Numbered from the stretch's first letter, positions 1-8,559 are shown. The stretch: DNA of 39,033 nt from Collinsella sp. (GCA_018376905.1 JAHAAK010000022.1:1-39033), one strand, 5' to 3'. Numbers and translations are program-made. The notes: generated by a model not told the origin, from the sequence alone.

Positions 1-97
1 ACGCCCCTAAGCGGCAATCTGACGTTCAATCGTCGGTCGCGTACCGAAGTACGCTTCCCTCCTCTTTCACGTCACCTTGCTCGCTTAGGGGCGTTTT
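1..97. repeat. Structured nested-palindrome element, family A copy 1
   Basis: Bases 1-13 pair perfectly with 82-94 (ACGCCCCTAAGCG with CGCTTAGGGGCGT). Inside, TGACGT at 20-25 pairs with ACGTCA at 69-74, and the tip is a GCGTAC-CGAA-GTACGC hairpin at 39-54. The strands CAATCTGACGTTCAAT (15-30) and TTTCACGTCACCTTG (65-79) recur, reverse-complemented, at 5375-5474, while outer and tip stems differ there but still pair. A short T-run follows the outer stem, so it could also end an upstream transcript. The element may extend left of the window. No known RNA family was recognised. Confidence 0.7.
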
Positions 98-226
98 CGC
101 TGACTTATGCTCAACCTGCGACGCTTTCGTGGTCCTAAGTAGTCATTGGGGACGTTCTTAAATGAATAGTTGGGCTGCTAATTTGTGCGGGTTGTGGTTT
201 TGTGACCTGCTGAAATTAAAGATACT

Positions 227-262
227 GTACAACTGTACGTTAATTCGTCTTCGTAGTATATT
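227..262 (+). promoter_or_regulatory. Putative promoter and small dyad upstream of the YhgE pair
   Basis: A TATATT hexamer at 257-262 could be a -10 box. Upstream lies the dyad GTACA-AC-TGTAC (227-238), overlapping where a -35 box would sit; no good -35 hexamer is visible. This is the most AT-rich stretch between the family A element and the first gene. The dyad could be a repressor site, but no regulator gene is adjacent. Confidence 0.3.
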
Positions 263-354
263 GCTACCCGCAAAACTCAATACCATTGTGCTCTGAGACG
301 CTAAAGCGCCTACGTACAATGGTTATCAATAGTACGATTCGATTCAACGACAGG

Positions 355-3144
355 ATGGATGGTCCAAGCGTGAGTCTCGGCAGCAAACTATCCAATGCAA
401 AGGTCTCCTTTGCGATATTTAAGCGCGACATTAAGCGACTGCTCGTGAACCCCGTCGCCTTGGTGGTTACCCTTGGCGTGTGCGTTATTCCCTCGCTGTA
501 TGCCTGGTACAACATCGTGGCTAACTGGGATCCGTACGGAAACACCCAGGGTATCAAGATTGCCATCGCCAACAATGACCAAGGAACTCAAAACGACCTG
601 GTGGGCGAGCTCAATGCGGGCGACAAGGTTGTCGACCAGCTCAAAGAGAACGATCAGCTGGGCTGGACCTTCGTCGATTCGGCCGCCGATGCTAAAGAGG
701 GCGTCGAGAGCGGTGAGTACTATGCGGCCATCGTAGTCCCCAAGAACTTCTCGGATAACCTGGTTTCGATGCTCGACGGCAACTACCATCAGCCCAAGCT
801 TACGTACTACGTCAATGAGAAGAAGAGCGCTATTGCGCCCAAGGTTACCGACACCGGTGCAAACACCATCGAGGAGCAGATCAACTCGGAATTTGTCTCC
901 ACGGTGGGCGAGACCGTTGCCAGTATTGCCAAGGATGCCGGAGTCGATTTAAAGGACAAGGCAACCCAGACTCAGGACTCGCTGGCAAGTTCGGTGTCTG
1001 AGGCGTCCGATACCTTGGGCGAGGTGCACGATTCGATTGGCGACATGAATGCCGCCATCGATAAGACGAGTGGCGCCATCGCCTCGGCCGATGCGGCACT
1101 TGCCGGCCTGCAGGGTCAGGCGCCGTCACTGACGCAGGCGATCTCTCAGGGTAACGACCTGCTGGGCGAAGCTCGCACCACGGCGGGCAACTCTATCGCC
1201 TCGCTCTCCAAGGCGCTCTCGGAAGGCAGCCTTGCGCTTACCAAGACGTCGGCCTCTGCGAACGCTGCCATCGGCAAGCTGACGGGCACGGTCACATCTA
1301 CGACCACCCGTATCGACAACTCGCTCGAGTCTCTCCAAGCGACGATTGACCACAACAGCGCTGTCATCGAGCGCCTGCAGATTCTCGCTAACGATACGTC
1401 GACGGGATCGGAGAACGCCGACGCGCTCATCGCATCGACCATTAATTCGCTTCGCGAGCAAAACCAGAAGCTGCAGAGCATTAAGGATGGCCTTTCTGCA
1501 CAGTCGAGCGCCATGGCAAACGACGCTACGGCGATCTCGAACGCGAGCAACGCACTCAACGCGGCAATTCAGACCGGTACGGCTAACCTCGGTCAGGCTC
1601 AGACCGATCTGGGACAGAACGCACTGCCGAAGGCTTCGAGCGCGCTTGACTCCTTTGCCGCCGTTTCGGGCGATTTGACCGGCATTGTGTCGGGTATGAC
1701 CCCCACGATAGCGAGCGCGCGCGGCACGCTGGCGCAGCTCGACGCCACGCTCAAGCAGGCAAAGACCACGCTGTCCCAAACCGACGCCTCCCTTGCCAAA
1801 GTTCAGGACAAGCTCGCGACCGCCGCCAATGACATTGCGGCGCTGCAGACCTCTGAGTCTATGGGCGAGTTAGCCGACCTCATGGACGTCGATGTCGATG
1901 ACGTGGCAGATTTCATGGCATCTCCGGTTGAGCTGACGTCCAAGTCCATCTATCCGGTCAAGAGCTTTGGCTCGGGCATCGCGCCCTTCTACACCAATCT
2001 GGCGCTGTGGGTGGGCGGCTATGTGCTCATCGCCATCTACAAGCTCGAGGTCGACCGCGAGGGCATCGGTAGCTTTACGGCGCGTCAGGGCTACTTTGGC
2101 CGCTGGCTGCTGCTGGTGATCCTGGGCGCGTTCCAGGCCATTATCGTTACGGTGGGCGACCTGGTCATTGGCGTTCAGTGCGTCAATCCGCTGCTCTTTG
2201 TGCTGGGCGGCATCGCTATCTCGTTCACCTACGTCAACATCATCTATGCGCTGTCCACCACCTTTAAGCATATCGGTAAAGCCATTGGCGTCATCCTCGT
2301 CATTGTGCAGATCCCCGGCTCGTCGGGCATGTATCCCATCGAGATGATGCCCGGCTTCTTCCAGTGGCTGCACCCGCTGCTGCCCTTCACCTATGGCATC
2401 AACCTGCTGCGCGAGACCGTCGGTGGCATGTATTCGTTCAACTACCTGTTCAACCTGTGCATCCTGGGCGTGTTCCTTATTATCGCGCTCTTTATCGGTC
2501 TGCAGCTGCGCCCGTTGCTGCTCAACCTCAACCTGCTCTTTGATAAGCAGCTTTCCACGACGGGCCTCATGATCTGCGAGTCCAACGACCTGCCGCGCCA
2601 GCGCTATTCGCTGCGCACGGCCATGCGCGTCATGCTCGATTCGGATTCGTACCGTCGCGAGCTGCTCGATCATGCCGTGGCGTTTGAGCATCGCTACCCG
2701 TACTACATCAAGGGCGGTTTTGCCGCCGTGGTAGGCGTGCAGGTTCTGCTCTTCGTGCTTTCGACGGTGCTCGATATCGACAATAACGGCAAGATCATCC
2801 TGCTCGTTATCTGGATCATTTCGGTTATCGCCATCTGTGGCTGGCTCATCAACATCGAGTACATCCGTGCGAGCCTCAATACCCAGATGCGTATCTCGGC
2901 GCTTTCGGACGAGGACCTTCGCCGCGAGATGCGCGAGCACACGGCTGCCATTCCTGCTGCCCGTCGCATGTTTGGTCTCAACGCCAGCGAGCGGGGCACC
3001 AAGGACAGCGAACAGCCCACGAGCCGTCTGCCGCATATCGGTGCGCATCGTAAGGCTCAAGATGTCGACGACGTTGACAACGTAAGCGGAAACGACGGGG
3101 ACACCACCCCGCTTGGCAAGCACTCTAAAGGAGGTGAGGCATAA
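355..3144 (+). CDS. YhgE/Pip domain-containing membrane protein (first of a tandem pair)
   Basis: Large membrane protein of about 930 residues, similar to the YhgE/Pip (phage infection protein) family, which has ABC-2-type membrane segments and is related to YueB/EsaA-like proteins. Near the N-terminus is the family pattern FKRDIKRLLVNP, then a membrane segment and YAWYNIVANWDPYGNT. A long Ala/Ser/Thr-rich middle region with heptad character probably forms an extracellular coiled coil. A cluster of about five membrane segments follows, then an unusual extra membrane pair and a charged cytoplasmic tail. The start is uncertain: in-frame TTG 286, ATG 319, ATG 355 and GTG 370 all lack a convincing ribosome site, and 355 is chosen because the family motif begins soon after. 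The second family member starts directly after the stop. The substrate is unknown. Confidence 0.85.
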   Translation: MDGPSVSLGSKLSNAKVSFAIFKRDIKRLLVNPVALVVTLGVCVIPSLYAWYNIVANWDPYGNTQGIKIAIANNDQGTQNDLVGELNAGDKVVDQLKENDQLGWTFVDSAADAKEGVESGEYYAAIVVPKNFSDNLVSMLDGNYHQPKLTYYVNEKKSAIAPKVTDTGANTIEEQINSEFVSTVGETVASIAKDAGVDLKDKATQTQDSLASSVSEASDTLGEVHDSIGDMNAAIDKTSGAIASADAALAGLQGQAPSLTQAISQGNDLLGEARTTAGNSIASLSKALSEGSLALTKTSASANAAIGKLTGTVTSTTTRIDNSLESLQATIDHNSAVIERLQILANDTSTGSENADALIASTINSLREQNQKLQSIKDGLSAQSSAMANDATAISNASNALNAAIQTGTANLGQAQTDLGQNALPKASSALDSFAAVSGDLTGIVSGMTPTIASARGTLAQLDATLKQAKTTLSQTDASLAKVQDKLATAANDIAALQTSESMGELADLMDVDVDDVADFMASPVELTSKSIYPVKSFGSGIAPFYTNLALWVGGYVLIAIYKLEVDREGIGSFTARQGYFGRWLLLVILGAFQAIIVTVGDLVIGVQCVNPLLFVLGGIAISFTYVNIIYALSTTFKHIGKAIGVILVIVQIPGSSGMYPIEMMPGFFQWLHPLLPFTYGINLLRETVGGMYSFNYLFNLCILGVFLIIALFIGLQLRPLLLNLNLLFDKQLSTTGLMICESNDLPRQRYSLRTAMRVMLDSDSYRRELLDHAVAFEHRYPYYIKGGFAAVVGVQVLLFVLSTVLDIDNNGKIILLVIWIISVIAICGWLINIEYIRASLNTQMRISALSDEDLRREMREHTAAIPAARRMFGLNASERGTKDSEQPTSRLPHIGAHRKAQDVDDVDNVSGNDGDTTPLGKHSKGGEA

Positions 3145-5334
3145 ATGAAAAACATCCTGCACCTGTTTAAGCGCGATGTCCAAAACGTGTCTCGCTCCGT
3201 GATCGGCTTGGTTGTTGTGATGGGCCTGATCATCGTGCCGTGCCTGTACGCGTGGTTTAACATCGCCGGAAGCTGGGATCCCTACGGCAATACCGGCAAC
3301 CTTAAAATTGCAGTGGTCAACACCGACGAGGGCTACGAGAGCGATCTGATTCCCGTCGAGGTCAACGTGGGCGAAAACGTAACCGCCACTCTGCGCGGCA
3401 ACGAGAACTTCGACTGGGTCGTTCTCAACGACCGCGATAAGGCGATTGAGGGCGTTAAGTCGGGCGCGTACTACGCTGCCGTCGTTATCCCTAAAACGTT
3501 TAGCGCCGACATGATGACGCTTTTCTCGACCGAGGTGAAGCACGCCGATATCGAGTTCTACGAGAACCAGAAGGCCAACGCCATCGCGCAGATCGTGACC
3601 GAGAAAGGCTCGAGCGCCGTCCAGAGTCAGGTCAACGAGACTTTTACCAAGACCATCACGACCATCGGCCTTAAGACCGTGTCCAGCCTGCTCGACTATA
3701 TGAGCACCGACCAGGTGAGCAACTTTATCGCCAATCTGTCCTCTACGCTGGGCGATTCGGTCGAGGACCTGCAGGACGTTCAGGCGAGCGCGAAGTCGCT
3801 CGCGGGCATTTTGAGCTCTACGTCCGATTCACTGACATCGGCGGGCGGCATGCTCAAGCAGACGGGCACCGTCGATGAGTCGACGAAGCAGCTGATGGAG
3901 CATGCCAAGAGCGGCATCAATGATTCCAAGGAAGCGCTCAAGGCCGCCAGCGATGCCGTTGACGCGGCGATTGACGGAAGCGCGGGCTCGTTCGACAACG
4001 TGTCCGCCGAGCTTGCGAAGGCATTCGATGCCGCGAATCAGCATGTTCACCTTACAGTGTCTCAGCTCAACGAAGCCGCAGCGGCGCTCAATACGCGTGC
4101 TGACGATATCGATGCGATGGCCGATCGGCTCCGCAACCTTGCCGACCAGGTGAGTGATGACAAGCTCAAAGACGGCCTTAAGTCCGCTGCGACGTCGCTG
4201 GGCAGAATTGCCGTGGAGTACCGCAACAATGCGAAGGACCTGACGGCGACCGCAAAGTCCCTTTCGGACAGCATGGCGGAGGTCAACAACTCGCGCGCCG
4301 AGGTCGACCAGGCCATCGCCGATGCCAAAGCGGGTATCTCGGGTGCCAAGTCCGACTACGATTCTACGTTCTCGGTTAAGGCCAAGGAGCTCAAGAAGAC
4401 CATTTCGGGCGTTCTGGATTCCCTGAACGGTATCTCGGGTGACTTGGATAGCGCCGTGAGCGGTCTGACCGACGCCTCTGGTTCGCTCGCGAAGGGTCTC
4501 TCCAAGGCTGCAAAGCTGGTCAACAAGGCTTCCAATCAGCTGGGCGAGGCGTCGGACAAGATCAGTGCCTTTAAGGACGAGCTTGATAGCGCTCTGATCT
4601 CGGGTGACCTGGCCATGATTAAGACAATGATTGGCAGCGACCCCGAGGGCCTCGCCGTGTCGCTTTCCGGCCCTGTCGCACTCGACCGCAAGCCGGTCTA
4701 TCCGATCCGCAACTACGGTTCGGCCATGGCGCCGTTCTACACGATTCTGTCGCTCTGGGTCGGCTCGATTGTTCTGGCGGCCATGATGAAGGTCTCGGTT
4801 GACGATGAGCTTATCAACGAGCTCATTCCCGTGCGCCTGCACGAGATCTACTTGGGCCGTTATCTGTTCTTTGGCGGCCTGGCCTTGCTGCAGGCGACGC
4901 TCGTGTGCGCGGGCGACATTCTGTTCTTTGGTATTCAGTGCGACGACCCGCTGCAGTTTGTGCTGGCGGGCTGGGTCGCGAGTCTCGTGTTCTCCAATAT
5001 CGTCTACACGCTTACGGTATCGTTTGGCGATATCGGCAAGGCCCTCGCCGTCGTGCTGCTGGTCATGCAGGTCGGCGGTTCGGGCGGTACGTTCCCCATC
5101 GAGATGACCGGCCCCGTGTTCCAGGCGATCTACCCGTTCCTGCCGTTTACTCACGGCATCAACGCCATGCACGCCGCCATGGCCGGTGCCTACCATATGG
5201 AGTACTGGATTGAGCTGGGTATCTTGGCGAGCTACCTGATTCCGTCGCTGGCCCTGGGCGTCGTCTTCCGCCGCCCGGTCATCAAAGCCAACGACTGGAT
5301 CATCGAAAAACTGGAGTCGACAAAGCTAATTTAG
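3145..5334 (+). CDS. YhgE/Pip domain-containing membrane protein (second of a tandem pair)
   Basis: A 729-residue paralogue of the preceding gene. Its start is well supported by an AAAGGAGGTGAGG ribosome site overlapping the end of that gene. The N-terminus reads LFKRDVQNVSRSVIGL, followed by a membrane segment and YAWFNIAGSWDPYGNT. Residues about 180-510 are a low-complexity, heptad-rich extracellular region, and the C-terminal third carries five or six membrane segments with PFYTILSLWVG and a conserved LPFTHGIN. It lacks the extra C-terminal membrane pair and tail of its neighbour. The zero-gap arrangement suggests co-translation and possibly a heteromeric complex. Transport, secretion and cell-envelope roles are all possible; the sequence does not decide. 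Confidence 0.88.
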   Translation: MKNILHLFKRDVQNVSRSVIGLVVVMGLIIVPCLYAWFNIAGSWDPYGNTGNLKIAVVNTDEGYESDLIPVEVNVGENVTATLRGNENFDWVVLNDRDKAIEGVKSGAYYAAVVIPKTFSADMMTLFSTEVKHADIEFYENQKANAIAQIVTEKGSSAVQSQVNETFTKTITTIGLKTVSSLLDYMSTDQVSNFIANLSSTLGDSVEDLQDVQASAKSLAGILSSTSDSLTSAGGMLKQTGTVDESTKQLMEHAKSGINDSKEALKAASDAVDAAIDGSAGSFDNVSAELAKAFDAANQHVHLTVSQLNEAAAALNTRADDIDAMADRLRNLADQVSDDKLKDGLKSAATSLGRIAVEYRNNAKDLTATAKSLSDSMAEVNNSRAEVDQAIADAKAGISGAKSDYDSTFSVKAKELKKTISGVLDSLNGISGDLDSAVSGLTDASGSLAKGLSKAAKLVNKASNQLGEASDKISAFKDELDSALISGDLAMIKTMIGSDPEGLAVSLSGPVALDRKPVYPIRNYGSAMAPFYTILSLWVGSIVLAAMMKVSVDDELINELIPVRLHEIYLGRYLFFGGLALLQATLVCAGDILFFGIQCDDPLQFVLAGWVASLVFSNIVYTLTVSFGDIGKALAVVLLVMQVGGSGGTFPIEMTGPVFQAIYPFLPFTHGINAMHAAMAGAYHMEYWIELGILASYLIPSLALGVVFRRPVIKANDWIIEKLESTKLI

Positions 5335-5374
5335 TGCGGCAACGTTAACGCTGATGTAGCACTAATGCCAGCGA

Positions 5375-5474
5375 GCGAGCCGCATTTGCGCCAAGGTGAC
5401 GTGAAATGAAAGGGCGCTGACCTTCTGGTCGCGCCCTTGAAATTGAACGTCAGATTGGCGTGAATGCGGCTCGC
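5375..5474. repeat. Structured nested-palindrome element, family A copy 2 (inverted relative to copy 1)
   Basis: Bases 5375-5393 pair with 5456-5474 over 19 positions, two of them G-U wobbles if the plus strand folds. TGACGT (5397-5402) pairs with ACGTCA (5447-5452), and the tip is AGGGCGC-T-GACC-TTCT-GGTC-GCGCCCT (5411-5437). Compared with the reverse complement of bases 1-97, the flanks of the central TGACGT/ACGTCA pair are identical while outer stem and tip are different sequences that still pair. A separate 9-bp hairpin (5490-5511) follows. The gene-free stretch 5335-5673 otherwise holds only the terminator at 5570. Confidence 0.75.
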
Positions 5475-5569
5475 GCAGCGTCGGCCGGTCCGCCGTTCGG
5501 TAGAACGGCGGAACAAAACGCTTTAGTGGGCTGGATTGCGGTGCAACGCTGGTTGTTGATACAGTAGCG

Positions 5570-5606
5570 GGGCGTGCCGGGGGTCCGGCGCGCCCTGTTT
5601 TTATTT
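5570..5606 (+). terminator. Intrinsic terminator downstream of the YhgE pair
   Basis: GGGCGTGCCGG (5570-5580) pairs with CCGGCGCGCCC (5585-5595), 11 pairs including one G-U, and is followed by TGTTTTTATTT. It lies about 235 bases after the second YhgE gene and about 70 before the EamA gene, so it could end the first operon or attenuate the next. Confidence 0.7.
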
Positions 5607-5673
5607 GACCATGAGGCGGCACGCAGCCATATGCGTGCGGACACCACGCCCAGATTGAGTGCGAGGATGTTCC

Positions 5674-6657
5674 ATGGCCCAATACGCTGCCAACGAAATC
5701 GAGAACTTGCCCGATAGCCCTGTAGCCCGTGAGGATTTGGGCGCGGGCGGTATTCCCCGGGGCGCCGGCGCACGCTCTCCGCTGTTCTGGAAGGTTCTGC
5801 TCCTTTCGGTGGCGGTCATCTGGGGCTACTCCTTTACCACTATGAAGGACGCACTCGGCACCATTCCGGTGTTCGCGCTGCTCTATGTACGCTTTCTGCC
5901 CGCAGCGTTGGTCATGTTTGCCGTCTTCCACAAGCGCATCATTGCACATTTCAACGCTCGCAACCTGATCGTTGGCCTGAGTATGGGCGTGCTCATGTGG
6001 GCGGCCTATGCGTTGCAGACGGTCGGTCTGGCACATACTACGGCGGGCAAGAATGCTTTTTTGACGGGCACGTACTGCATCCTTGTGCCGTTCGCGAGCT
6101 ATTTTCTGAGCGGCGAAAAACTCACCCGCTATAACCTGGGCGCGGCACTGCTGTGCTTGGCGGGCATTGGTTTGGTGGCGCTCGATAGCGTTGAATTCAA
6201 CATCGGTGACGTCATTACGCTGGCGGGTGCGGTCTTTTTCGCCATCCAGATGGCGGTGACCGCCAAGTACGGTCGCAAAATGGACATCAACGTCATCACG
6301 TTTTGGATGTTTGTGGGCAACGGCGTGCTGAGCCTGGCAACGTCGCTGCTATTCGAGACCCAAGCGCCTCTGTCCGTGTGGACGCCGAGCTTTATCACTG
6401 CGATGGCGTTTCTCTCGGTGGGCTGCACATGCGTGGCTCTGCTCATCCAAAACGTCGGCCTGGCGCATGTCCCGGCTTCGACGGGCTCGCTGCTCCTTTC
6501 GATGGAGTCCCCTTCGGGCGTGTTGTTTTCGGTGCTGCTGATGGGGGAAGCGCTCACCTCGCGTCTGCTCGCCGGCTTCGTGCTTATCTTCCTGTCGATT
6601 ATCTTGAGCGAGACTCACTTCGATTTTTTGCGCAAAAAGCCGCGCCCGCAATTGTAA
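5674..6657 (+). CDS. EamA (DMT superfamily) transporter
   Basis: A predicted 327-residue inner-membrane permease with about ten hydrophobic segments in two repeated EamA halves. The first half contains WGYSFTTMKDAL and a helix with YVRFLPAALVMF; the second ends with a typical GSLLLSMESPSGVLFSVLLMGE helix pair. The family exports or imports small metabolites, and substrate cannot be assigned. ATG 5674 is preferred over the in-frame GTG 5659 because GAGGA sits six bases before it. The gene is flanked by terminators and looks monocistronic. The cytoplasmic N-terminus of about 40 residues before the first helix is a little longer than usual. Confidence 0.88.
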   Translation: MAQYAANEIENLPDSPVAREDLGAGGIPRGAGARSPLFWKVLLLSVAVIWGYSFTTMKDALGTIPVFALLYVRFLPAALVMFAVFHKRIIAHFNARNLIVGLSMGVLMWAAYALQTVGLAHTTAGKNAFLTGTYCILVPFASYFLSGEKLTRYNLGAALLCLAGIGLVALDSVEFNIGDVITLAGAVFFAIQMAVTAKYGRKMDINVITFWMFVGNGVLSLATSLLFETQAPLSVWTPSFITAMAFLSVGCTCVALLIQNVGLAHVPASTGSLLLSMESPSGVLFSVLLMGEALTSRLLAGFVLIFLSIILSETHFDFLRKKPRPQL

Positions 6658-6669
6658 ACAACTTGTTGC

Positions 6670-6695
6670 GCCGCCCTCCCGGGGCGGCATTTTTT
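6670..6695 (+). terminator. Intrinsic terminator after the EamA gene
   Basis: GCCGCCC (6670-6676) pairs with GGGCGGC (6682-6688), followed by ATTTTTT, 12 bases after the EamA stop codon. Confidence 0.88.
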
Positions 6696-6708
6696 ATGCG
6701 TCGCCCTT

Positions 6709-6743
6709 AAAGTAGTACTTTGCACTTTACGCTATCAAAGTGC
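6709..6743. promoter_or_regulatory. Two adjacent dyads upstream of the M20 amidohydrolase
   Basis: AAAGTA-G-TACTTT (6709-6721) is followed by GCACTTT (6722-6728) and its complement AAAGTGC (6737-6743), separated by eight bases. They lie 31-65 bases before the M20 start codon, where a promoter would be, and could be a repressor site. No regulator gene is adjacent. Confidence 0.35.
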
Positions 6744-6773
6744 TTGCTGCAAAAACGTTACTGGGGGGCATCT

Positions 6774-8069
6774 ATGGCACCAGCACTGTCCGATCTTCAA
6801 CCGCAATCAGCGCCCAAGGCCACCGCGGCGGCGCAGGCCGCTATCGGTGACGGTCTTGTTGCAGAAGCTCAGGCTTTTGCAGACGAGCTCGCTGCGTGGC
6901 GACACGATTTACACCAGATGCCCGAGCTGGGCAATAGCCTCCCGCAGACCTCTGCGTATATTCAAGCGCGCCTGACCGAGATGGATATCCCATTTGCCAC
7001 GCTCGTCGATGGTTCCTGTGTTGTGGGCCTTGTCGGCGCCGGTGCCGTCGCGGCCCAGGGCAATGGCGTCTGCACGGACGAACAGGCCGGTACGGTCGTT
7101 ATGCTGCGTGGCGACATGGATGCCCTGCCCGTTGCCGAAGAGTCAGGCGAGCCTTTCGCCTCTACGAACGGCTGCATGCACGCATGCGGACACGATATGC
7201 ACGCGACGGCGCTGCTTGGTGCAGCCCGTATGCTCAAGGCGCGCGAGGCGGAGCTTGTCGACGCCAATGCCACGGTTAAGTTGCTGTTCCAGCCGGGCGC
7301 GGAAACCTTTGAGGGTGCCCGCGCCGCCATCGCCGATGGTCTGCTACAGAACCCGCGTCCCCAGGCCGCCTTTGCCATGCATGTCAATAGCCAGTCGCCG
7401 CTTGGCCTGGTGCTCTACGGCAGCCCGGCGCTCTCGGGCGTGTACGGTTTTCGCATCACGCTTCAGGGCAAGGGTGGCCATGGCTCGAGCCCCGAGATCT
7501 GCATCGACCCCATCACGGCCGGCGTCCATGTGCATCTGGCGCTTCAGGAGCTCATCTCCCGCGAGGTGCCGGCGGCCAAGGAGGTCGCACTGACTGTCGG
7601 TAAGTTCGCCGGCGGTCAGGCCGCAAATGTCATCCCCGACACTTGTGTGCTCGAGGGAACGCTGCGCGGCTTCGACGTCGAGCTCATGGAGCACCTCAAG
7701 ACCCGCATCGCGGAGGTCGTCAAAGGTGTTGCCACGACCTATCGTACGCCGGCGACTATCGAGACGCTCTCGGATGTTCCCCCGCTCGTACTCGATGACG
7801 ATATGACGCAGGCGTCGCTTGGCTACGTGGGCGCGGTGCTGCCCAAGTCCGCCTTCTTGCCACTGTTCCACGCCATGGCGAGCGAGGACTTCGCGTTGAT
7901 CTCGAGCGAGATCCCGAGTGCGTACTTTACCGTGGGCGCTGCCGCGACTGATACGGACAAGCATTTTGCTCAGCACCATCCCAAGGCACGCTTTAGCGAT
8001 GCCGAGCTTCCCCTTGGCGCCGCGGCTTACACGGCGGTCGCTTTGGGCTATATCGCTGACCACCGGTAG
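6774..8069 (+). CDS. M20-family amidohydrolase (metallopeptidase M20D type)
   Basis: A cytosolic two-metal hydrolase of 431 residues, close to the family's usual 380-430. The M20D hallmarks are visible in order: WRHDLHQMPELG near the N-terminus, GDMDALPV, HACGHDMHATALLG with metal and catalytic residues, the dimerisation region with GKGGHGSSPE, and a late HAMASEDFA. Relatives cleave N-acyl or amide bonds of amino-acid conjugates (hippurate, indole-acetyl amino acids, N-acetyl-diaminopimelate); substrate is not decided here. ATG 6774 is chosen over the in-frame TTG 6720 because CTGGGGGG precedes it at good spacing. An MFS transporter remnant follows directly, suggesting the enzyme once worked with an uptake system. 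Confidence 0.9.
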   Translation: MAPALSDLQPQSAPKATAAAQAAIGDGLVAEAQAFADELAAWRHDLHQMPELGNSLPQTSAYIQARLTEMDIPFATLVDGSCVVGLVGAGAVAAQGNGVCTDEQAGTVVMLRGDMDALPVAEESGEPFASTNGCMHACGHDMHATALLGAARMLKAREAELVDANATVKLLFQPGAETFEGARAAIADGLLQNPRPQAAFAMHVNSQSPLGLVLYGSPALSGVYGFRITLQGKGGHGSSPEICIDPITAGVHVHLALQELISREVPAAKEVALTVGKFAGGQAANVIPDTCVLEGTLRGFDVELMEHLKTRIAEVVKGVATTYRTPATIETLSDVPPLVLDDDMTQASLGYVGAVLPKSAFLPLFHAMASEDFALISSEIPSAYFTVGAAATDTDKHFAQHHPKARFSDAELPLGAAAYTAVALGYIADHR

Positions 8070-8078
8070 CACCCAACC

Positions 8079-8303
8079 TTGCCTTTCAAGCCTGCGGGCA
8101 TGGCCATAAGGCCTATGTCCTTGTCTTTCAAGGCAATCTTGGGCACCGTGGGCGCCATCGTCTCGGGCGTGCTGTTCGATGCCACGGGCTCCTTTGCGAG
8201 CACCTGGATTGTGTGCCTGGCGCGCTCCGTGGTCATGCTCGTGTTCCTGCTGGCATCCGAGCCCATCGCCGCCAAGCTGCGCACGAGCGTGGCGGGGGAG
8301 TAG
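8079..8303 (+). pseudogene. Remnant of an MFS transporter (C-terminal end only)
   Basis: An open frame of about 74 codons whose last 55 or so residues read like the final two membrane helices of a major facilitator transporter: GTVGAIVSGVLFDATGSF, then a hydrophobic stretch ending LLASEPIAAKLR. No start codon with a ribosome site is evident and the other ten or so helices are absent; the remnant begins just after the amidohydrolase stop. It is best read as an internal deletion that removed most of a transporter gene formerly downstream of the amidohydrolase. A functional two-helix peptide is less likely. Confidence 0.6.
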
Positions 8304-8338
8304 ACGCCCGTCGCTCTTTTCTGTTCGCCCCGTTCTGT

Positions 8339-8402
8339 CCGTGGCCGCCCTGGAAGCCGAATGGATGCTCGTACCATCATTCGGTTTCCAAGGCGGCCAC
8401 GG
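8339..8402. repeat. Long hairpin (about 28-bp arms)
   Basis: The arm starting CCGTGGCCGCCCTGG at 8339-8367 is nearly complementary to 8374-8402, leaving a six-base loop; there are two substitutions and one bulge. No T-run follows. It sits between the MFS remnant and hisS as the first of three successive hairpins, and could be a relic of a mobile palindromic repeat. Confidence 0.7.
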
Positions 8403-8413
8403 GCCTACGAAAT

Positions 8414-8475
8414 GATCCGTTTTCCTCCGTCCTCAACAGATCACGTGATTCGAAAGAGACGGAGGAAAACGGATC
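8414..8475. repeat. Hairpin with perfect 18-bp arms and a palindromic loop
   Basis: GATCCGTTTTCCTCCGTC (8414-8431) is the exact reverse complement of 8458-8475. The 26-base loop contains ATCACGTGAT, itself a palindrome. No T-run follows. The long arm, internal strand and inner palindrome layout resembles the family A and B elements, but the sequences differ. Confidence 0.7.
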
Positions 8476-8483
8476 CCAAACAG

Positions 8484-8553
8484 CGGCGGTGCGTCTGGCC
8501 GAACGAGCCCCCATACCCTCGTTCGGTCAGACGCGCCGCCGCGTTTTGTTTTT
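8484..8553 (+). terminator. Strong hairpin with T-rich tail before hisS
   Basis: Bases 8484-8507 pair with 8518-8541 (24 positions, two mismatched) around a ten-base loop and are followed by CGTTTTGTTTTTG. It insulates hisS from upstream transcription. Its length is unusual for a simple terminator, so it may be a palindromic repeat used as one. Confidence 0.7.
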
Positions 8554-8559
8554 GTGCCG

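Noticed and set aside
1870..3543. Long minus-strand frame of 557 codons
   Set aside because: It is antisense to the YhgE genes, spans their junction, lacks a ribosome site and is rich in His, Gln, Asp and Arg in the way GC-rich antisense frames are.
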